This document shows, piece by piece, positions 1 through 10,519 of a DNA stretch of 64,000 bases (the stretch's first letter is position 1; the number at the start of each line of letters is the position of its first letter). A model generated the notes under the pieces. The model was not told the DNA's origin, made no database searches, and saw only the letters and a program-made list of their open reading frames with translations. Made by a program: the position numbers and the translations under genes. Source of the DNA: Armigeres subalbatus (lineage: Eukaryota; Arthropoda; Insecta; Diptera; Culicidae); the NCBI RefSeq assembly GCF_024139115.2, contig NC_085141.1, positions 135,159,822-135,223,821 of the forward strand, written 5' to 3'.

Positions 1-375
1 CCTGGCAGAACCAAAGAAATCTATTGATATTTCACTGAGTTATGGTCAATTTGAATTTTGATAAAGTGTTGCCTCCAACCCCCCCCCCCCCCTTTTGTTC
101 AACTCTTGTATGGCATAATAAAGTGCAGTTTTTTTTTGCAGATAAGATAACCATATTGATAATGAGATCAGGTCCACAATATGGCATAATACAACAAAAG
201 GATGTTATAGCTTTATATTTTGACGTGGTGAACAAATTAGGCCGTTACAAATATTTAATTAACCTTTGTCCTTCTGGTTTGTATCGGCCTTAAAAGAAAT
301 CATATGGACTCGGTGGCCAAACTTAGTTTCATTTACATATTGCATTATTTACTGCAATTAAAGCAATTTGGAGGG
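1..375. other. Unassigned DNA with a poly-C tract
   Basis: AT-rich sequence with no recognisable gene. A run of about fourteen C residues lies near 79-92, next to a poly-T run near 129-137. Short open frames on both strands here have no recognisable domain and overlap low-complexity sequence. Confidence 0.5.
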
Positions 376-1367
376 TGTAGAGATGTGGTAGGGCCATTCC
401 AATTAAACTATTTTGGGTTTTCAAACAGAATCGTTATGGGGATTTCGTACGAAATTCTATAAGGTTTCCAAACGGTATCACTTTGGAATTCCTAGCGGAG
501 CCTTTTGGGCTTCGGAACGGGATCCCTTTTGGATTCCAAACAGAATAATTTTAAAATTTCTAACGGACAGTTTTTTTGATTCCTTTCGGAAACCTAAAAG
601 TATTGCATTTATAAGTCCAAAAATAATCCGTTCTGAAGCTCGAAATGATCCCCTTCAAAAGCACAAAAAATCCATTAGGGTGCCCAAAAAGTATCCGTTC
701 GTACGTATTTTAGTACAGAATTCCGAACGTAATCCTCCTGGGTTCATCATCGGAATCCCTTCGATTTTCTAAACGAAATTCTTTTGGGGTTTTGAAAGGA
801 ATCACTCTGGGCTTCCCAAAGAAATCCTTTCGGACTTCCAAACGGAATTGATAGGATTCTGAACAAAATCATTCTAGAATTCCGAACGGAATACTTTTGG
901 TTTTTCGAACGGAATCTTTTGGGTGGAATACTTTTGGTCTTCCGAACGGAATCTTTTGGACTCTCAAAAATATACTTCGGACTTTCGATTGGAGCATTCT
1001 GGGCTTGTGAACGGAATCTACTTCTGCTTCTGGACAAGAGATTCCGATTAGAATACTTATGGGATTTCCTACCGAAGCTCTAACAGGATTTGGTTAGTGT
1101 ACGATCCGAACAATCAGGTATAACCTTCCGCACACAACTCTTAAACTTCAGTCTACTTAGACGCGCGGGTACTTACGTCCGATTGCCGTCGGTACCTCTA
1201 CTCAACTGCCAACCAGCAATTCCCGCGCAGTTCATTCGCTCATTCGTGCACCGATTTTCCCAAACTCTCCACTTACACGCTTAACGCTATTCCACCAGTT
1301 TGCATCATTTCATAATCAATATAGAAACCTAGAGTAACATGTGGAATGGCCCTACCACATCTCTACA
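376..1367. mobile_element. 992-bp element with perfect 25-bp inverted ends and 5-bp TSD (solo LTR or TIR element)
   Basis: Positions 376-400 are the exact reverse complement of 1343-1367 (25 of 25). The element starts TG and ends CA and is flanked on both sides by GAGGG (371-375 and 1368-1372), a 5-bp target duplication. TG...CA ends with a 5-bp duplication fit a solo LTR, and the right third (about 1150-1280) looks like an LTR promoter/leader region. A 25-bp perfect inverted terminus is, however, much longer than LTR ends usually have and fits a DNA element or foldback. The interior (420-1050) is built from diverged units of about 30 bp around the motif TTCCGAACGGAATC. No transposase is encoded, and open frames inside it are repeat-driven. 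Confidence 0.75.
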
Positions 1368-1436
1368 GAGGGCTTTGCTTCTTAACTGTTCAAACTGATC
1401 GTTGTTTTCTTTTGGAAAAAATGCTTTTCAGGATTG

Positions 1437-1482
1437 GTCATGTTAGGCACTTAGGTGGCCAAAACCGGTACACTTACCCTCT
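1437..1482 (-). repeat. Solitary end of the 33.3-kb TA-type MITE family
   Basis: The stretch containing GGCCAAAACCGGTACACTTA matches, in reverse complement, the terminal repeat and adjoining interior (TTGGCC, then AGTGCCTAA) of the intact MITE at 33261-33478. Only one end is present, so this is a decayed or deleted copy. Confidence 0.5.
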
Positions 1483-1570
1483 ATAAAAATCAATTTGTTT
1501 CATTAACGAAGTCCCCCCAGAAGTACATGAATTATTTTCTACGATCGTATATGTTTAAACCGTGTGATCA

Positions 1571-1616
1571 ATTTGGTTGACTGCAAAATGAATAGCTAGT
1601 TTGCAGTCAACCAAAT
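1571..1616. repeat. Perfect 17-bp hairpin
   Basis: Positions 1571-1587 are the exact reverse complement of 1600-1616, with a 12-nt loop. There is no adjacent gene, and it is probably a remnant of a palindromic repeat. Confidence 0.7.
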
Positions 1617-3496
1617 TTCGAATTTTCATATTGCGTTTAAGATCTAGCCTCGTTAGTTTCATGAACCCGTCTTTACTCAAAATTTTCATTTAGGTTTTAC
1701 TGTCCTACTGTCAGCTGGATTACTGCCACATTCTAAATAAATTTGAGTGCGATTGTGTTGGTTTTTCACAGCTGTTGTATTTTGTGTTCATATCCTACCA
1801 TGATTCAATCAGAAAAACAATCTTTGAAATGTGAGTTAAATAGTGACAAGGGATATTTCAAATAATTTTGTGAATAAACAGATGAATAGATTCAAAATGT
1901 TTCATATTTGTAAATTTATTGAGTATTTTCAGAGCGTGATATCAATTTTGCTCAGTAAAAGTTACCAATAAATAATTATTTTCTTAGCTTGTCACTAAGT
2001 TAAAATGTTCATCGGGAGTTGATAAACGGATGATAAGCCGTGCAGATAAAATGTCATTCAACTATCATGATAACACTACCTTTGTCAGTAGTAAGAAAAT
2101 TATGTTTTCGACACGTGAAATGTCAGCAAGAAAATACAAAGACATGTCACAAGCTCGTAATCTGAACTAAATGCTCGCAAAATCCATATATGTAAATAGT
2201 AAAAATGCATGAGCTCCTGTACGATATAATATAAAATTGTCTTTTCAAATTGATACTTCCCAAAAGTATAACCAGGGACAGAAGAAGAGTCATTTTAACT
2301 ACACTCAAATAGTTGACATCCAACACACAATCTAGTGGCCAGTATTTCACAAATTTGAATGTGCGAATGAATAGGACGGTATGTACACGAACAGCAGGAA
2401 GCGTCAAATCTCGGTGTCAGCGTTGTTTTGTGCGGTGTCAAAATCAAGCTTCAGTTTAGTACATTGATATTCAATTTGAAATCTCAAAATATGAATATCA
2501 TTTCATACTGCAGTGCATGGATTTAACATTTTGAAGTCAGATTCTTAAAAGATATGAATCTGTTTAGTATATAAAGTAAAATTATAATCATTCATCGATG
2601 CAAATCAACCGCAATTCCAAATATTCATTTCAACCCCGGTATGGAAGTTTGACAGTATGCTGCGAGATATTCGTGCCTGCATTGTCGAGCGTCTGATCAA
2701 AACGTCTATGCAACCGATAGTAAAACGAAGATTTCCGTCCTTGAGTATAACCTTGTTTTTTTCTCTGAGTCGATTCTTTGATTTTTTATTGTCAAATTTC
2801 CCAAAGAACCGTATTATTTGATGCCTCTAATTTTTTTTAAAATTTAAACTACAAAAAATTAGAAATATATGGCAGCCAAACGAGCTGCAGAATTGGACCA
2901 ATGTAAGATGAAAATCGGCAAAAAAGTTTGAGAACAGAGAGCGAGTATAAAACGAGATGTGAATGCAGAATATTAAGTATTAACTTCAACAGCAACCTCT
3001 TAGCTTTCCAAATGTTTCACCGTGTATCGATATGGTGCAACGGCGGCAACGCGCAACATCTTATTTGTTATACATATTAGTAAAAAAATGTCTACCACAA
3101 TTTTGCTACAACATTTGATTTCCCGTTGGTATTCGATTAACTTTAATCGATTATGTACACAAAAAAACATAAGACATCCCTAATTTTTGTTGTGATGACA
3201 TTTTGAAGTGTGTGTTTACCGATCCTCATATTTTGGGTAGTTTCTTTTCAGCGTGTATCGATCCTTTTGGGCACGGATGGCGCCACATGCGGTGTCGCCA
3301 AAATTTCGTGAGAGTGAATCATATTGTTAATATAGTATATTTGGTGTAGCCCTTGATTTCAATCTAAGACAAAAATTACGAAAGCTTGAGGATTACTATG
3401 TACACCGTACTAGGGGAGGGAAAAGAACATTTAATGTTGATGTGATACTTAAAGAGAGGCTCTCCCCTTAGCGACACCTTCTTAAGTACCACCGAG

Positions 3497-6024
3497 TTGG
3501 ATATTGGGAAGATTTCCGTTGGGTCAGGATTTGCCTGTAGCTGGCAATGTGACCTTGGTAGATCTTACCCCGTAACACACCACGTAAAGGTGTCTACCCA
3601 GCGAAAAATACCTCTTATATATGTTACGGTTAAAAATCATTTCCATTCTTTAATAAATTTCAGGAAAAAATCTACCAACAAAATTGCCGGAATAATTCCG
3701 GCATAAATTTTGTATGGCTTAACAAAAAAAAGGAGGTTCTGAAAGAACTTCTGGATGAATTAACGAAGGTCTTTCCATAGAATTTTCTGAAGGAGTCCCT
3801 GGAAGAAACTCAAAAGGAATCGATGGAGAAATTTTCTAAATTATTCCTGGAGGGAATTCCTGGATTAGAGAACAATTCTGAGAAAAAAAAATCTAATAAA
3901 TTCCTGGAGAAATTTCGGAATGAATTCTCGAAGAAAATTCCAAAGGGAAGCCTGAAAGATTTTTGTATAGATTTAGCAAAGGAATTCTAAGAAATTCTTT
4001 TTTTGAGTCTAAAGTTTGACACATTGTTTCTTAAAATGTATAGATTTAGCTTGTATTGCACAAAACCATCGCTATGTAATTTCCTCCAAACCTATGTACC
4101 GTATGTCCTTACCATCGAGTACCTACACGCGATCGAGCGCTATTAGTGACGATAATTTCGTTGCCCTGCTGCCAATTTTATGCGCATGCCTGCCGATCGA
4201 TCCGAGACTAACACTTGTCAAATTCATTTAAATTGTTGCCTCGGGGGCAAAAGTTGCCACGTACCGCATCCCGATCAAGCGTCATCGACGCCGCCGCCTG
4301 CGCCGGCCGTTGTCGCTGTCCAATGGAGGCGGTTCGGCCAGCCGGAGTGGCAAGTGTTGAAAAAATATATTGCAGATAGCACCTCGCGCGCGTTGACTTT
4401 GCAGCGGGTGGTGCCCAGGTCGTTAGGAGTATTTTATCGGGAAATTATCGATCGCCAAAAGGCGATGTACGGGACTGGGCGGTGTTGACAGCGTCCGTGA
4501 GGTTTTCTGCTTGTTTACTCATTGCAGAGCATGAAATTAAGTTTTCGTTTGTACATCCGTGAGGTGAGGCTCCAACCATCCAACAGCGCCATTTATCGTG
4601 TTATGATATCGAATGTTAAACCCATTGTAGATCATTGAATGCCATCATTTACGAGGTGCTGTGCCGGGGACGATTCAGCTCTTTTTAACATGGAACTGAA
4701 ATGCATTAATAATTAGGTTGTTATACTAACAGTTGGGGGCACGAGTGCAAACTCTTCATCGATATGCATGTTATTTGAGATATGGTTTATCATTACATGA
4801 CCTCGGTCCAATCATGTCACAGAAGGGAGGGGAGATCCGCCGCACTTTGATTCCCTACTACTAAGCCAAGACAGATTTAAATCCATCGTGTAGAAGAAAA
4901 ATAGAGACGAATTTGTTTAGGTATAATATATGTTCGATTGATAATATATTATATTGGTTTGATTGGTGATGTTGTACTTCATAATTTAGCCAAAAAACAC
5001 GAACAGTAAGAGAGCAAAACTAAAAATAAGCTATTTCACATAATTTATAAATAATAGGGTCAAATATGTATATCATCAGATCTTTGTTACTCATCGCTTT
5101 CGGGGATTTTTCCACATGGTGTGTAAAAAGAGCGAGTAGCAAAGCAGTAAGGTACGCGTCCGTAAATCAAATGTTTTTAATTGTAAAAAATTCAATAGAA
5201 TTCTTTATACCATGGCAACGTGATTGTCAAAGAAAATTTTGATTATTCTGAACATTTATGTTTTAAAATCACTACAAAGATTTAATTGAACATTCTATTC
5301 CGATTTAACACATGCGGACAACTTTTGTGTCGCTGTAAGAATACCATTCATAGAATGGCTGGTGGAAAGAAATGATCTCACGTCGCGAGTACACCTCCAC
5401 AGTCCACAAACACCATATCAGCCGGCTCCACATGAGCTGACTGTAACTATCGATACCGACCTATTGAACATGGAGCTCAGTTCCAAGCTTGCGCCCACCT
5501 CCTCTGCATCCAATAACTCACCTTTTCTATAGAACGCCCGCGGCAAGTCTGTACACAGAAGAAAGAGCCGACAAGTTAAATATTTTGACAGGACGATCGG
5601 AAATTTATGGTACGAAACTAAAGATTCGACAGGGAAATCAATTAAAGAGTACGCTGCAAAGCGAATGCGCGCGCGAAGATCGGCGGATGCCCTGCCGAGT
5701 TCAGTTCAGAGCGATTGGCGATGACTAAATGAGAAGGAAAACCCCATATCAACCCATTTAGAGGTTTTGGTCCCTTTCTTATTCGTTAGAAAGAGCAAAA
5801 AGCATATGACGAACTTCTCGTCAATTGACCGATCAACTAAACTTGATGATCGTTGATACAAATGAAACTTGACATATTCGGGTTAAAAACGATTTTCAAG
5901 TAACATGGGAAAAATGTCTTCGCACAAAGTAATTTTAAAAAAAGTTGTCTTGGAAACTGTTGATTGAATGTAAAAATGTGTGAAATAAACAGTAAGCAAT
6001 CAAGAGGGCGTGAGTAGGGCAATG
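3497..6024. other. Unassigned DNA with GC-richer patches
   Basis: No gene recognised. A perfect palindrome (two 9-bp arms around one base) sits at 3685-3703. The blocks at about 4130-4490 and 5390-5730 are richer in GC and look like unique sequence. A 102-residue open frame at 4180-4488 is proline- and alanine-containing but has no domain I recognise, and its start lies in sequence with no coding character. These blocks could be regulatory or an unrecognised exon, and nothing in the sequence decides between them. Confidence 0.4.
3722..3995. repeat. Degenerate short-unit repeat (GGAATTCCTGGA-like)
   Basis: About 270 bp of diverged, loosely periodic copies of a unit resembling GAAATTCCTGGAG on one strand. 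A related patch lies at 29090-29180. Periodicity is about 25-35 bp but imperfect. There is no coding potential. Confidence 0.45.
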
Positions 6025-6115
6025 TGATTATTTATTTCTTCATTCAGACTAAGGCCGAAGTGGCCTGTGCGGTATATAAGAGTCTTCTCCATTCGGCTCG
6101 GTCCATGGCTACACG

Positions 6116-7941
6116 TCACCAACCACGCAGTCTACGGAGGGTCCGCAAGACATCTTCCACCTGATCGATCCACCTTGCCCTCTGCGCACCTCGCCTTGTT
6201 GTGCCCGTCGGATCGTTGTCGAGAACCATTTTCACCGGGTTATTGTCCGACATTCTGGCTACGTACCCGGCCCACTGCAGTCGTCCGATTTTCGCGGTGT
6301 GAACGATGGATGGTTCTCCCAACAGCTGATGCAACTCGTGGTTCATTCGCCTCCTCCACGTACCGTCCGCCATCTGCACCCCACCATAGTTGGTACGCAG
6401 CACTTTCCTTTCGAAAACTCCAAGTGCGCGTTGTCCTCCACGAGCATCGTCCAGGTCTCGTGTCCGTAGAGAACTACCGGTCTAATGAGGGTTTTGTAGA
6501 TTGTCAGTTTGGTACGGCGGCGTATCATTTGCTGGTATCATTTTCGGCAGTCACCAGTGAGCCCAAGTACACAAATTCTTCTACCACCTCGATTTCGTCA
6601 CCACCGATGCCAATTCGCGGTGGGTGGCTCACATTGTCTTCTCTTAAACCTCTCCCTATCATGTACTTCGTCTTCGACGTGTTGATGACTAGTCCGATCC
6701 GCATGGCTTCCCTCTTCAGTCTGATGTAGGCTTCCTCCATCTTCTCAAAGTTGTGTGCCATAATATCTATGTCGTCGGCTGGACGGACTTATTGAAAATT
6801 GTACCACTCGTGTTAATCCCTGCTCTTCGTATTACCCCTTCCAAAGCGATGTTAAATAGCAGACACGAAAGACCATCACCTTGCCATAACCCTCTGCGGG
6901 TTTCGAAGGGACTCGAGAATGGCCCTAAAACTCGAACTACGCACATCACCCGATCCATCGTCACTTTGATCAACCGTGTCAGTTTATCCGGAAATCCGTG
7001 TTCGTGCATTAGCTGCCATAGCTGGTCTCGATCGATTGTATCATATGCGGCTTTGAAGTCGATGAATAGATGATGTGTGGTTGTTTTTCGCGGCATTTGT
7101 ATTCGCGGCATTTCTGCAGTACTTGACGAATGGCGAACACCTGGTCCGTGGTGGAGCGTTCGCCCATTAAACCCGCCTGGTACTGCCCCACGAACTCCCT
7201 TGCAATTGATGCTAGTCGACGTCATAAAATTTGGGAGAGTACCTTGTAGGCGGCGTTCAGCAAAGTGATTGCGCGGTAGTTGCTACAATTCAGCTTATCG
7301 CCCTTTTAGTAGATGGGACACACGACACCTTCCATCCACTCCTGCGGCAAAACTTCCTCCTCCCAAATCTTGGTAATGACCCAGTGCAGCGCTCTAGCTA
7401 GTGCCTCACCACTGTGTTTAAATAGCTCTCCTGGTAGTTGGTCAACCCCAAGGGCTTTGTTGTTCTTCAGTCGGCCAATCTCCTCCTGGATTTCCTGGAG
7501 ATCCGGAGCCGGTAGAATTATGTCCTGCGCGCGTTCCCCCAGGTCCATCACCATACCACCATCTTCGTCTGCCACATCGTGCTCTTCGTAGTGCTGCCGC
7601 CACCTTTGGATCACCTTACGCTCGTTCGTAAGAAGGTTCCCGTTTATGTCATTACACATATCAGGCTGTGGCACGTGGCCCTTACGTGAACGGTTCAACT
7701 TATCATAGAACTTTCGTGTGTTATTAGCGCGGTACATTTGCGCCGTCTCTTCACGGTCTCGATCTTCCTGCTGATGCTTTTTGCTCCGGAAAATCAAATT
7801 TTGTCTGTTCCGCGCCTGTGTATAGCGTGCCTCGTTCGCCCTCGTGCGGTGTTGCAGCAATCTCGCCCATGCTGCATTCTTCTCCTCTACTAACTGCTCA
7901 CATTCGCCGTCATACCAGTCGTTTCTCTGATCCGGGGGCAC
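6116..7941 (-). pseudogene. RTE copy A reverse transcriptase and tail (broken)
   Basis: Pieces in different frames read as a linker with the conserved NNKALGVDQLPGELF block (7306-7941) and fingers/palm with FIDFKAAYDTIDRDQLW (6767-7225). A strand segment VINTSKTKYMIGRG follows (6525-6761), and a C-terminal tail with RLQWAGYVARMSD (6116-6403). A small internal deletion near 6780 removes the FADD catalytic segment that copies C and D retain. The order matches copies C and D, so this is one element and not several genes. No full-length product is possible. Confidence 0.87.
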
Positions 7942-8002
7942 CGTGCCAAGTGCAGCGGTTGCGGTGCTACCAATGGCGGATTAAATATCTCTCCAGCCAT
8001 CT

Positions 8003-8863
8003 TCAAGAGACACTGTACCTAGCTGCTTGGGCTAGTCTACCGTATTGTAGCCGCCCAATGTTAAGCGTGTTGTTCACCGTCGAGAGTTTTGAGCGCAGGC
8101 ATACTGCAACGAGGTAGTGGTCGGATTCAATATTCGCACTGCGGTAAGTGCGGACGTTCGTGATGTCGGAGAAGAATTTACCGTCGATTAGAACGTGGTC
8201 GATTTGGTTTTCCTTTTCTTGGTTAGGTGATCTCCATGGATATGGATGGATATTTTTGCGGGGACAGAAGGTGCTTCGGACTACCATTCCGCGAGAGGCT
8301 GCGAAGTTTATGCATCGTTGGCCGTTGTCATTCGATACGGTGTGCAGACTATCCGGTCCGATGACCGGTCTATACATTTCCTCCCTTCCTACCGTGCACG
8401 TTGATGATGCTATAGTTGAAGAAACGGCATTTTATCCTCAGCTTGCACATCCTTGCGTTGATTGGCTGCCACCCAATCACGCGTTGGCGCATCTTACCCA
8501 GCACTATGAAGCCGGTTCCCAGCTCGTTGGTGGTGTCACAGCTTTGGTAGAAGGTAGCCGCCCGATGCCCGCTTTTCCACACTTTCGGTCCTGTCCAGAA
8601 AATCTCCTGCAGCGCCACGACGTCGAAGTTGCGGGGATGTAATTTATCGTAGATCATCCTGTCACATCCTGCGAAACCTAGCGACTTGCAGTTCCATGTT
8701 CCAAGCTTCCAATCGTGATCCTTTATTCGTCGCCTAGGTCTTTGCCGATTATATCGAGTCGCATTATCTCTTATATTGTTCGTAATTTTTGGTTTTCCAG
8801 GCGCCTTATTGGGCCTGCGCAAACCTCCTGTCTCGCCGGAGGGCCGTCGAGTCATGGCTGTTT
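8003..8863 (-). pseudogene. RTE copy A endonuclease (broken)
   Basis: The N-terminal part reads in the frame 8370-9053 (codons beyond 8863 belong to flanking DNA) and holds the start of the endonuclease fold: GTWNCKSLGF, then FDVVALQEIFWTG with the catalytic glutamate. A second frame at 8003-8377 carries the C-terminal part, including a VLIDGKFFSD segment and ESDHYLVAV, with the conserved SDH triad. In copy C the segment between these parts holds the GDMNA motif; it is missing here, and a deletion joins the two frames. This family of nucleases nicks DNA to prime reverse transcription. This copy cannot make a complete enzyme. Confidence 0.85.
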
Positions 8864-9561
8864 TTGCTGCCGAAGATAGGGTGCTAAATGTCAATGAAGG
8901 AAGAATACATACGATTTTACAGTTCGATACCCAACATGGTTCGGACAGCAGAACAAAGGGAACCGCAGCGACAATCTTTATTTTGTAACTGCAATATCTT
9001 TTGTCAACCCCATTTAGCTTAAAGAAAGCTACGAAATTGAATCCATTTTTCACTAAGCATTGCTGTTTTACAATTATTTGTTTGGGCTTTTCAGGACTGC
9101 AAATGGGATACAGTATTAATTCCTGCCAAATGGATTAAATATACCTGAGAACAGAAGAACAATGTTATCAGATGGGTGATAGCATTGATACATTGTTACC
9201 CGTCTCAAAAGTTAAGTTGACCCAATCTCAATTTCTAATACTCCTTATCATTCCAATTATGGTTTTAATCCCAAAAGATGAAGCAGTTTGAAAGTTATAG
9301 AAACCTACTAGTATTAGACAGCTCATGAGTAATATTTGAATCACATTGAAAATTGGAATGGTCGACAGGTAATACACATTATGAAAATCATTCAACTTCA
9401 CTAATCGGTCGTTTTACTTTTCAAACGATTTAAGAATAATTTCCATACACTGCACTTCCATGCAATCTGGATTAGGATTAATTGATGTAAACTTTTTGTT
9501 CATTTTCTGCGTAAATTACTCGTTTTGCGGGTCTCAAGCCTCTTGATGGTTGGGGTAGTTG
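8864..9561. other. Unassigned DNA
   Basis: No gene or recognisable repeat. An open frame on the minus strand runs from here into RTE copy A (up to 9053), but that extension is flanking DNA that happens to lack stops. Confidence 0.45.
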
Positions 9562-9570
9562 ATTCAAAAG

Positions 9571-9789
9571 CACGGCATACAAAAAACAAGGCAGGCTCAT
9601 AACGTATGTAAACATTCAGTTTGAATGTAAACATGTGACGTCACTGCTATCTTTGCACAAGCTGGACCGAGACGATGCTCTACGGTCACAGCATGCTTTC
9701 TTTTGTACTCCAACATGTGGCGATAAAATATGCGTCACATTCGAAGTGTCATTTTTCTTACGAGCCTACCTTGATTTCTGTATACCGTG
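9571..9789. mobile_element. 219-bp MITE with 9-bp target duplication
   Basis: The left arm 9571-9603 is the imperfect reverse complement of the right arm 9758-9789 (about 26 of 32 positions). The element is flanked by ATTCAAAAG on both sides (9562-9570 and 9790-9798). A 9-bp duplication with long inverted ends is typical of Mutator-like non-autonomous elements, though the superfamily is an inference. The interior has no real ORF. Confidence 0.75.
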
Positions 9790-9798
9790 ATTCAAAAG

Positions 9799-10395
9799 TA
9801 CAGGATTGCTATGTCGTTCCTGTTCGCGTGACTAACATCTATGTTACTTCGCTGCCGTAATCTGGAAAAGTGACGTAACCGCCATTTTACAACATGCATG
9901 CATATATTATTGCCAATTGAAGCTTGTTGAATAAACTGGCACAGGATACAAAAAGTCGTCTGATTCAACGGGGCACCCCCCAGTATTATGCCTTTGGGTA
10001 AGAAAATCTCTCTCTGAAAATTTCAGCCTGATCGGTTGTTGCATAAGCTGGCGCATTTGATTTGAAGTTAACATGGGGGTTTTAGCCAAAATATATGGGA
10101 AAATACACCTCTGTTACTATTTCGCCCAGGAAATTGGATGGAAGAGCCCGATTGAGCCCAGATTTGCAGAAAATGAAGTTAACATGCCAATGAACAATCA
10201 CACATAAATTTCTACTATGATTAAATAAACTTTAGGTTAGTTTTTGGCTGATTTAGTTGGAGTTGGGTTAAACAGTTTGAAATTCATTAATTGTCATGAA
10301 AATACGCGCATGTAATCGAAGGTAGCTGCGATATGTGTTGTGGCGCGCGTACAGTTACTTATGTCTCAGCGCGTGAAAAATCCCATACGTGATAA
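9799..10395. other. Unassigned DNA
   Basis: No gene recognised. The block 9907-10200 has a composition like mosquito interspersed repeats and carries a 60-residue open frame on the minus strand without a domain. I cannot assign it. Confidence 0.4.
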
Positions 10396-10516
10396 GTGTA
10401 GTAACAGTAGGAATCGTTTTAGTTGGAATCTAAGAATGAAAGGGACGAGCCTGGGATTGAACCCACGATCTACTTCTTATAAGGCAGAAGCGGTAGCCAC
10501 TAGACCAATGAGCTCT
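10396..10516 (-). mobile_element. tRNA-derived SINE, copy 1
   Basis: On the minus strand this reads as a tRNA-like head. An A-box-like TTGGTCTAGTGGCTA comes first (10516-10490), then an anticodon-arm-like CTTCT/AGAAG stem with an 8-nt loop, then a B-box GGGTTCAATCCC near 10454-10465. The acceptor stem does not pair properly, so it is not a working tRNA. The tail (10396-10437) shares GTAGGAATCGTTT-like sequence with the copy at 51 kb. Confidence 0.65.
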
Positions 10517-10519
10517 CAG

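Larger units (their letters stand above)
1368..3496. other. Unassigned AT-rich DNA
   Basis: No gene recognised. It holds a half-copy of a TA-flanked MITE end (1437-1482) and a perfect hairpin (1571-1616), listed separately. The rest is AT-rich with stops in every frame. Confidence 0.5.
6025..8863 (-). mobile_element. RTE-clade LINE, copy A, nearly full coding span but broken
   Basis: On the minus strand this carries, in order, an apurinic-type endonuclease (from about 8863), a linker, a reverse transcriptase and the C-terminal tail, ending at an AT-rich 3' end (6025-6045). Homology to copy B (21088-23886) stops near 8863, so the 5' end is truncated there. The reading frame is broken by several shifts. 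RTE elements end in short A/T-rich repeats rather than long poly-A, as seen here. I found no clear target duplication. Confidence 0.88.

Noticed and set aside
747..1037. Serine/arginine-rich open frames at 413-1037
   Set aside because: They arise from the degenerate ~30-bp repeat units of the 992-bp element.
4180..4488. 102-residue open frame as a gene
   Set aside because: There is no recognisable motif, and the overlapping 4016-4231 frame shows no coding preference.
6067..6729. 220-residue plus-strand open frame
   Set aside because: It is antisense to the RTE copy A tail, and equivalent antisense frames appear over copies B, C and D.
10441..10516. Functional tRNA gene on the minus strand
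   Set aside because: A- and B-box-like sequences are present, but the acceptor stem does not pair and the anticodon loop has eight bases. Related copies at 34 and 51 kb show it is a SINE.
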